Under the pieces are notes generated by a model, which was given only the letters and a program-made list of their open reading frames with translations, was not told where the DNA came from and ran no database searches. From Fennellomyces sp. T-0311 (Eukaryota; Mucoromycota; Mucoromycetes; Mucorales; Lichtheimiaceae), in assembly GCA_025266875.1 (NCBI GenBank), contig JALLLT010000041.1:186001-250000 (forward strand): a DNA stretch of 64,000 nt, in the 5' to 3' direction. Shown here piece by piece: positions 57,263 to 64,000 of the stretch (position 1 is the stretch's first letter; each line of letters begins with the position of its first letter). A program made the translations under genes and the position numbers.

Positions 57263-57617
57263 TCTCAGTAACATCCCTTATATGTACATGCATTCATCAT
57301 CTAGTACTGTGAACACTTGAAATTCATATATACGTTGATTTACAGGTCCTGCCGCGCACCCATGTGCTACCTTTGCGTGGTTCGTGGCTCGAATATTTGT
57401 AATACAACGGAAAAAAACTGAAAGCTAAAATTTTTTTTAGCCCGGAGGATTTTGGTGCCATCATGACTTTTCCTTAATTGGCAATATCTATGGTAAGCCG
57501 ACAGGCTGGCTGATCCTTGATCCACGGAATATATAGCACCGCTTATTGCTTTATTATAAAATGCGGCAGTTGAACTGAGAGCATCCTTCACTCCTGCTTT
57601 TTGCGCTTACTCATATC
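57263..57617. other. Intergenic, promoter of the MFS gene
   Basis: A TATATAGCA-type TATA lies at about 57529-57536, roughly 85 bases before the start codon. Otherwise nothing. Confidence 0.5.
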
Positions 57618-59424
57618 ATGACGGCATCCATTATTGAGCAATTGCCAGCAGAGGCGAACGCTGTCAATAAGATGGACGAGAAGTCGACACAGGCTCTCCC
57701 AACCGAGACTCACTTGTCATGGGCACAACGATGGCATGAAATTAGACCTTACTTGATTTTCGCGCTCCAATCTTTCATGATTCAATTCTTGTCTGGCATG
57801 AACGACAGTAATCTCGGTATCATCCTGCCCAGTATGAAAGCCCATTATGGTCTCAGCCAGTACGTGGTATCCGTTATTTTCTTGTGCAATACAGCTGGAT
57901 ACATGTTTGGTACTTTTGTCTACTTTTTATTTCTCGAGAAGATTTCTGTCTGACTAATCGATTCTATCTAGCCGCTGTCATGAACGGATATCTGATCAGG
58001 TACTTTTCTCAATCCAAAACCGCACTTATAGGCGCATGCTCCATGATCATCGGTTTCCTGGTAAATCTATTTGCTGTACCTTTCCCCGTAATGTGCGTCT
58101 TTATGACCACTATCGGATTTGGCATAGCTCTGACACAAGCTGCATCGAATGTTGTGTGCGGAGAAATGCCGTACGGCACTCTTATGCTAAGCTTTCTGCA
58201 TGGTAGATGCCCTGTTTTTAATTCGTCGGGAAAGAAACTAAATCTTGTTCTGTGTTTCCAGCGTTCTATGCTGCCGGCGGTCTTATAGGACCTTTGATGG
58301 CTTCTGGTCTCCTGAGCTCACAAAAGCCGTGGAACACATCGTACATGGTCCTCTGTGGATTAGCAGGTGCCAACGCTATCTCTATATTTATTTGCTTCCG
58401 CAAGCTTCGTACGGGATCTGAAATGGAGCTCGATGCAGAGAAGGAACATATGATCCAGCAACAGATTTCACCAAGCGCTGTTACGGTTGCAGTTAAACAA
58501 GACGAAGAATCATTGGATGTTAAGGCAGAACAAAAAAGTCAGAACTTATTGGCCCAAGCTTTCAAATATCGTATTACTGCGGTAGGAGCACTTTTCTTGC
58601 TCTTTTACACGGGTACAGAAGGTGAGTTTGGAATGGGTACTGCAATGGACATCAATCACGGACCTATGACTAACTTTCCAAAATAGTGACAATTGGAAAC
58701 TGGGGATTCACATATCTCATCAGTACACGAAGCACCGATACAGTTGCCATGGCACATATAATGGTAACCTTAAAAAATTAAAACTTCTTATGTAATTACG
58801 TAATCATTATAACTTACACAACGCTCTCTGAAGTCTGGATACTGGGCTGGTATTTGCGCAGGGCGCCTATTCCTCGGATTTGCCACAACACGTTTTGGAG
58901 AAAAGCGGACGGTGTATGGTTATCTTGCAATGATTGTTGCCATGATGATGCTTTTATGGTTCGTGCCCTATATCGGGGCTAACGCGACAGGTAAGTAACA
59001 TAGGAAGTATATTTTTCATGAAAGTATCACTGAGTATAACTTTCAGCATTGGTGATTACGGGAATCATGCTTGGACCTATATTCCCTACCATGATTACAA
59101 TCGCGCATCAAATTGTACCTACACGCCTTTATGCGACAAGCGTAGGATTCTTATCAGCTGTAAGGATAATACTTTTACTTTACAATTATCTGGCTTACGC
59201 TCATTATGCATTAGTTTGCAAGTGCTGGTACGGCACTTTTCCCTTACGCTACAGGTGTTCTAATTGGCTCTGAAGGTGTGGAGTCCATGCTGCCCTTCTG
59301 TGTTGCCATCTCCACAGTCATGCTCATTACCTGGTTTTTCATTCCTGATCCACGCCCACCTACTAAAGCTTCGGCCAAGCTCAAGACATGGATTGCACAT
59401 ATCCGAGGTGGTGGTCACCAGTAA
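57618..59424 (+). CDS. MFS transporter (FHS/fungal BSC6-like)
   Basis: Twelve-TM transporter of 479 residues. Seven exons: 57618-57909, 57972-58202, 58262-58621, 58687-58763, 58834-58990, 59047-59159, 59215-59424. After a soluble N-terminus it reads ALQSFMIQFLSGMNDSNLGI, the family signature of helix 1 (GxxDxxxGxxLP), then HYGLSQYVVSVIFL, and GFGIALTQAASNVVCGEM in helix 4-5. The long central loop with EKEHMIQQQ separates the two halves, and the second half has LFYTGTEVTIGNWGFTYLIS and RLFLGFATTRFGEKR (motif A-like). This arrangement is that of the fungal MFS group near fucose permeases; the substrate is unknown. Two acceptors (57971, 59214) were chosen to restore the helix sequences. Confidence 0.85.
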
Positions 59425-60314
59425 CAAGTAATTCAACTTTTGTAATATCACATATATGTATATCCCTTCATCAACCGTTCTCATTTGTAGTATATAATTA
59501 TGTAACTTTTTCAGTGCTTACTTCCTGCAATAAAATCTCAACGGATATCCTGCGTACATATATTTCTTCTTTCAATATTTATCGTTAAAATAGCTGCTCA
59601 CTCTTGATGTAATGTTACCTCGTATATCAATATTAGCTTTAGCCCTTAGTCATGGAGAGCATAGGCAAAAGCAAGTAATAAGAGGAAAGCTTGTGGACGC
59701 GACTATCACAGTTTTAGTAAGCTCCAATCTATCGAAAGTGAGGAACGATCTCTATCAACAGTTACCCGAGCGGAGCTTTCATACATTTTCGACTGACATT
59801 GTTTGCAGCATCGGTTTCTACGTAAACTTGCTATCTGTTCATACGTACTACATGTAAGTCACTTTGCTTGTGAATAAAGGATACAAAGGAGACTAACAGT
59901 GATATAAGTGGTAAGTAAAGCCATAAAAGTCTGATATAAAACAAGATCTCTATATTGTTCTATGAATGGGTTTTTTAATGTACGTATGACTGCCTTATTT
60001 TACTAAAATATGCCCCGTACCATAGTGTGATCTCAGGTTATTTTGCCGTAATAATATTTATGAAACGCAAATCAATGATACCAGGAGCTGTTGCTCATTT
60101 TCGGATTGCATTCTCCAGAGAATTACCATCACCTGTCCATTTTAAAATTGGAAGAAATCTACCTTTATTTGCTTTTAATACAGAGTATATATACACAGAT
60201 AAGTACTAAAATGGTTTGATATAGGAGAGAAAAGAGTTTTGCTACATATACAAGGATGTCCTTAAAATTCATAGCTATGTGCTGAGGGGGAAAACGGGTA
60301 GGTTATAAGTGGAT
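59425..60314. other. Intergenic between convergent MFS and VC0807-like genes
   Basis: AT-rich 3' regions. An 81-codon plus frame at 59612-59857 has no recognisable feature. Confidence 0.5.
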
Positions 60315-61445
60315 TTAAACAATATTATCGGTCCGTGGGGGATCGTAGCGATCATTCTGGTTCATCTTCTGCTGTAGCTTTAGATGCTTCTTCTGTTCCT
60401 TTGCTTCCTTCTTCAACCTCTTCTTCTTGTCGTCTTCATCTTCTGGGGCAGGCCCGTAAAATTTCTCTGAGCAGTCATTTACTTCACACCATGCCTTGCC
60501 GATACGCTTTTCCTTTTTGGCCATAGGGATCGCTGCAATAATGATGACAATAATCATGGTGACGAAGATTGCGCCTTGAAGAATAAAGTTAAACATGATA
60601 ATTTGGACAGGCTCTAAGCTGCTGAGCTCGACGAGCAAGATGCACAGCACCAATTCCAGAATAAGCAAGGTACCCCAAGCGGCGGTTTGCATGTACATGC
60701 TGACACGGTAGTATCGGATATTCTCCCATTGCCATTCCATGATTGGTTGTGTCTGGATATTTCCGTAGCGGTCAACCCATGAATACTTGGAGTTGATATA
60801 CATTTCAGCGACCATCATGAATGTGAGAGGTCGGAGGTACATCCACTTGGTCTTAAGTGGGATTAGCGTTATCAAGAACATAAGACCAATCACTGCGCCA
60901 ACCGCAGAGTCACGGATAATAACAGCTTTAACATCACCTAAGTGTCACATGAGTTTACTGATTCATCATAGAAGTTTAACTTTTTATATATTACCGTTGA
61001 TCACGGAGAGGACGCCGGACAAAATGAATGAAATGCCGATAATGGCGCTGAGCAAATCAACCTTCCTGTGCTTGATGATACCCCAGAGCACCCAGAGGAA
61101 AGATGGTGCACCGGAGACAATCAATGCCCAAGTATCGCCAATAATGCCGCGCAAACCATAGTAGATACCGAGAGGAATACCGACGTTGACGACAAGGAGA
61201 AGGATGATATTGAGAAACGGTTTGAGCATCTCTTTTACATCTTTCTTGGGTGGCTTTCCACCGGGCAAATAGAGCTCGGGACGGGGACCTTGGCTTACAT
61301 TCTCGTTCTCTTCTAAAGAGACTTCAACTTTGTCATTCGCGGCGAAGTCAATACTTGAAGCGCCGTCGTTGTCGTAGTTTTCAGCGAGGAGACCAGTGGC
61401 ACCTGTAACGTCGACTTGTACTTTGTTGTTATTGAAAATAGGCAT
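60315..61445 (-). CDS. VC0807-like multipass membrane protein
   Basis: Two minus-strand exons, 61445-60995 and 60937-60315, give 357 residues. The N-terminal about 85 residues are polar. About six hydrophobic helices follow, with the pattern of the VC0807/DUF3159-like family found in many fungi: VNVGIPLGIYYGLRGIIGDTW, SGAPSFLWVLWGIIKHRKVD, a helix SAIIGISFILSGVLSVING, the conserved VIIRDSAVGAVIGLMFLITL, and two further helices near the C-terminus. The tail is highly charged, with a Lys-rich coiled coil (KKKRLKKEAKEQKKHLKLQ). Function in the family is unknown. Confidence 0.75.
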
Positions 61446-63449
61446 GTTATTGATGATTGAAGTGGATGTAAATATCTGTTCTAACGCATCATTTTATACT
61501 TTCAAACTTCGCCTTCGGAGAGGGCTCCGGAGTTTTACCAAAAAGGAAGCTCCAGCCACTTACCAAATTTTTGCTCTCAATGCTCAGCTTAATCTAATTT
61601 GGCACATGACGTTAGGACAGAGAGGTAGAAAAAAAATTCTGGTCAACTCTATGCTACCTTAGTAGATCAGATCGAATGACAAAAAAGCCAAAGCTGGGCT
61701 ATTCTCGTTAATCGAGTACATTGCCAGAATCCATTCAAGCGTGCTTTTCCCCTGTATCCTGCAGTCGCTAAAAGAAGGTTGAGTACCTACTCAGTGCCAA
61801 GAAAAAAATATGGTGCAATTAAGTACCTTGATTCGTTAAAGGATCTACTTGATCTATTATTTTCTTCAGGATCAGCTATGCATAGGAGACAAGCCCCCGG
61901 CGACCTACCCGCCCAACGACGGGTATCCTAATTTAGGCTAGCACAAATTGCTCAGCAGTGCTAGGATTAGTTTATGCTAGCCTAGTTCCCGTATCTGTGT
62001 ATTGTTGCAATACGCTACCGAAGCAAGCATGATATAGTTCTGGGCTCTTATAGAGTTGTGCTATTAAAATATTACACACATTCACTTCCACGGACCGTTA
62101 TCTCGAAAAGGCATTCTACTCGTTTAATAAAATCAAGAAGCAGGCTACCACGGTGATCGTTGCAATGTATAAGAGCGTAGAATAAGTCAAATTATTCACT
62201 ATTACATATAGAAACATCAAGTATGTTGTGTATATCCAGGCAGTAAATTATGAAGCGATCACCATCGCGTTTAGGTTTTAGTTACACATACCGGTACCTG
62301 TGAAATCACGAGACCTAGGCCGATCACCGGTAGAAGTTTTAATGTACGGACTAGGCAAAAGAGTTTTCCAAAGAGTCCACTTCATTTACCCCTTTAAGCT
62401 ACGACCTGAAACAATTCGGCTGTGTAAATAATGGTATCGGCTCTTGCATAAAAAAAATGACATCACATTACTACCAGTACAAAAGTAAGTCGTAGCACAT
62501 TCGTGATATTAAAACGATCATTGACTTTAATAATTCAAACTGGTTATTAATGTGTTGGTATCCTTGCATCTCAAATCAAAATCATAGAATCACGCACTGT
62601 GTATTCACCGATATATGATTTTCTTGACCTAAAGGTTACAGAGTAACCAAATAATTTCAGATAGCATGCATATAGCCGGATTTCTGCGCTGCACTAGGAA
62701 TGTGTGGTAAAAGCTCTCCAGATGCTATCCACTGATGATCTGTTTACAACTGCAGGGTGGTAGTATTTGCTCACATCATCAACAAGATAATAGCGAGATA
62801 ATTTAGTTCATCAATAATTTTAAGTACTACTGCCATTGTTTTCTTTGGATTTACATATGGTTGAGTCACGCATTCTGTCATTATATGATGAAGTTTTAGT
62901 AGCACTTCCTATTTAGGAACCGTCGATCCGTGAAAAAATCCTTCAGAATCGGTGGACAAGATAGTACTCTTCAGCATATAATACGTACGCTTATATAAAA
63001 TGATCTTGGTAAGCATATGTATGTACTGTGAGTGTTAACGTAGAAAACGGTTTGCATTAATGCATGTACGTAGTGTTTGGTTATCTCCTGACTCAGCCTC
63101 CAATTTATGTACCGATAATAATAGTAAACTGCTCGCTGGCCCTCATACTCTTTATTTCGAGTGTTATGAGATGAATGCCACGTACACTATGAGGCGCAAA
63201 GCTAAACAAAAATATTGATGAATGTGAATGGTGACGAAAAAGTGGGGCACCGAACTTTGGAGATGGGTGTTTATGACGTAGTTGCTATGATAAACTGATT
63301 AGTACAGAAGTACATCAAAGTCAATCCATAGTTATTTTTTTCAATAGATTCGATATGTAAGTGAAAAAACCATCGAGTCGCATTATTATTATATAATGAC
63401 TGTATGCTTGCAGTTGGCTGAATGGGTATAGGCCGGCCGCAAAACTTGG
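61446..63449. other. Intergenic, no supported gene
   Basis: About 2 kb, AT-rich, with short frames only. The left part should hold the promoter of the VC0807-like gene. Confidence 0.55.
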
Positions 63450-64000
63450 CTATTTACGATGCGCAAATTGCTTTGGCTTCCGAAAGTCGATATGGTCAAT
63501 CTCTCTGTAAGGGTGCGGGTATACTTTGAAGTATGGGGAAGATGAGCGCGATACTAAGGCAAATTTCCATTCCATCAGCTGAGAGTCCATCCTTTTTAGG
63601 ATCTTCAATATATCGCTTTTGGGAGGGAACTGCTTTGAAGTCCTGAAGGTGAAGTTTATGTCGAGCTTCCTTATGCCGCGATATGGAGTATGCTTGCGTA
63701 GAGATGCTTTAAAATCATCGATCGATATGGTAGAGCACTCGTGGATCATTAGCTCTTCAAGAGTAAAAGGTTGGAACTTTGCAATGGCGACCAATAGTTC
63801 CGGCGATACTGCAAGCATGGATCGAAGAACAATTTTCTTGAGGCTTCTCCCTTCTAAGTGGATTGCTTTTATGAATTCGACCAATCCGGATGATGTGATG
63901 GATGCGCACGAGTCAAGTGCGAGTTCTTGTAGGGATTTGGCACCAGCTACAAGTGCCGTGAGTATGGCATCATTCGCAAATCCGAGCTTGTGGAGAGTAA
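63450..64000 (-). CDS. Leucine-rich-repeat protein, possibly F-box/LRR (5' part outside window)
   Basis: The frame is open from the right edge to a stop at 63450, so only the C-terminal about 183 residues are seen. It shows LRRs of the cysteine-containing type found in F-box/AMN1 proteins: SLQELALDSCASITSSGL, SLKKIVLRSMLAVSPELL, and LEELMIHECSTISIDDFKAS with RGIRKLDINFTF. In fungi such proteins usually select substrates for SCF ubiquitin ligases, but an F-box would lie upstream and is not visible. Many Mucoromycota carry large families of these. Confidence 0.7.
   Translation of the reverse strand, partial: TLHKLGFANDAILTALVAGAKSLQELALDSCASITSSGLVEFIKAIHLEGRSLKKIVLRSMLAVSPELLVAIAKFQPFTLEELMIHECSTISIDDFKASLRKHTPYRGIRKLDINFTFRTSKQFPPKSDILKILKRMDSQLMEWKFALVSRSSSPYFKVYPHPYREIDHIDFRKPKQFAHRK

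Overview
The window reads as nuclear DNA of a fungus, most likely an early-diverging one of the Mucoromycota type. The reasons are fungal-type proteins (a GT15 mannosyltransferase, a multi-FAS1 cell-surface protein, fungal monocarboxylate-type and amino-acid transporters), dense short GT-AG introns of about 50-90 nt with CTAAC/CTGAC branch sites, and moderate GC with AT-rich gaps. The phylum call is inference: no rDNA or marker species signal is present. Exon models below were built by hand by following reading frame, splice sites and family similarity, and the phases were checked for internal consistency.

Layout. 1-1090 is the 3' part of a LEA-2-like single-pass membrane protein. 1.1-5.1 kb is gene-poor and decayed, with a pogo-like MITE and the wreck of a DHA2-type MFS transporter. 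5.1-11.1 kb carries NAA25 (20 exons) and an AVT3-like amino-acid transporter. 12.3-15.8 kb holds a tandem family of three tiny stand-alone WWE-domain genes, two intact and one dead. 16.4-18.9 kb is a secreted GH36 alpha-galactosidase (minus). 18.9-21.7 kb is intergenic, with a foldback MITE and a diverged direct duplication. 21.7-28.1 kb has a BAP1/UCH37-type deubiquitinase, an MCT-type MFS transporter with two micro-exons, and an aldo-keto reductase lacking the usual catalytic His.

28.8-32.5 kb has kinetochore NUF2 converging on alpha-tubulin. 36.0-38.0 kb is a low-complexity-rich homeobox regulator flanked by long non-coding stretches. 39.8-41.3 kb is a GT15 mannosyltransferase. 43.4-49.0 kb has dynactin p24 (DCTN3) and a Tonsoku/TONSL homologue back to back across only 80 bp, followed by a four-TM protein that overlaps the Tonsoku 3' end. 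49.1-54.2 kb carries glyoxalase II, complex I subunit NDUFB8 and a five-FAS1 adhesion-type protein, all minus. 55.2-59.4 kb has a dead and a live copy of one MFS gene in tandem. 60.3-61.4 kb is a VC0807-like multipass protein, and an LRR protein runs off the right edge.

Most genes are unrelated housekeeping genes, not an operon-like system. The most unusual locus is the mini-WWE cluster: proteins of 65-66 residues that are nothing but a WWE domain, with an invariant RTG[C/Y]-stop C-terminus and similar TATA spacing. NUF2, alpha-tubulin and dynactin p24 share a microtubule/kinetochore theme, but I see no sign that this reflects co-regulation.
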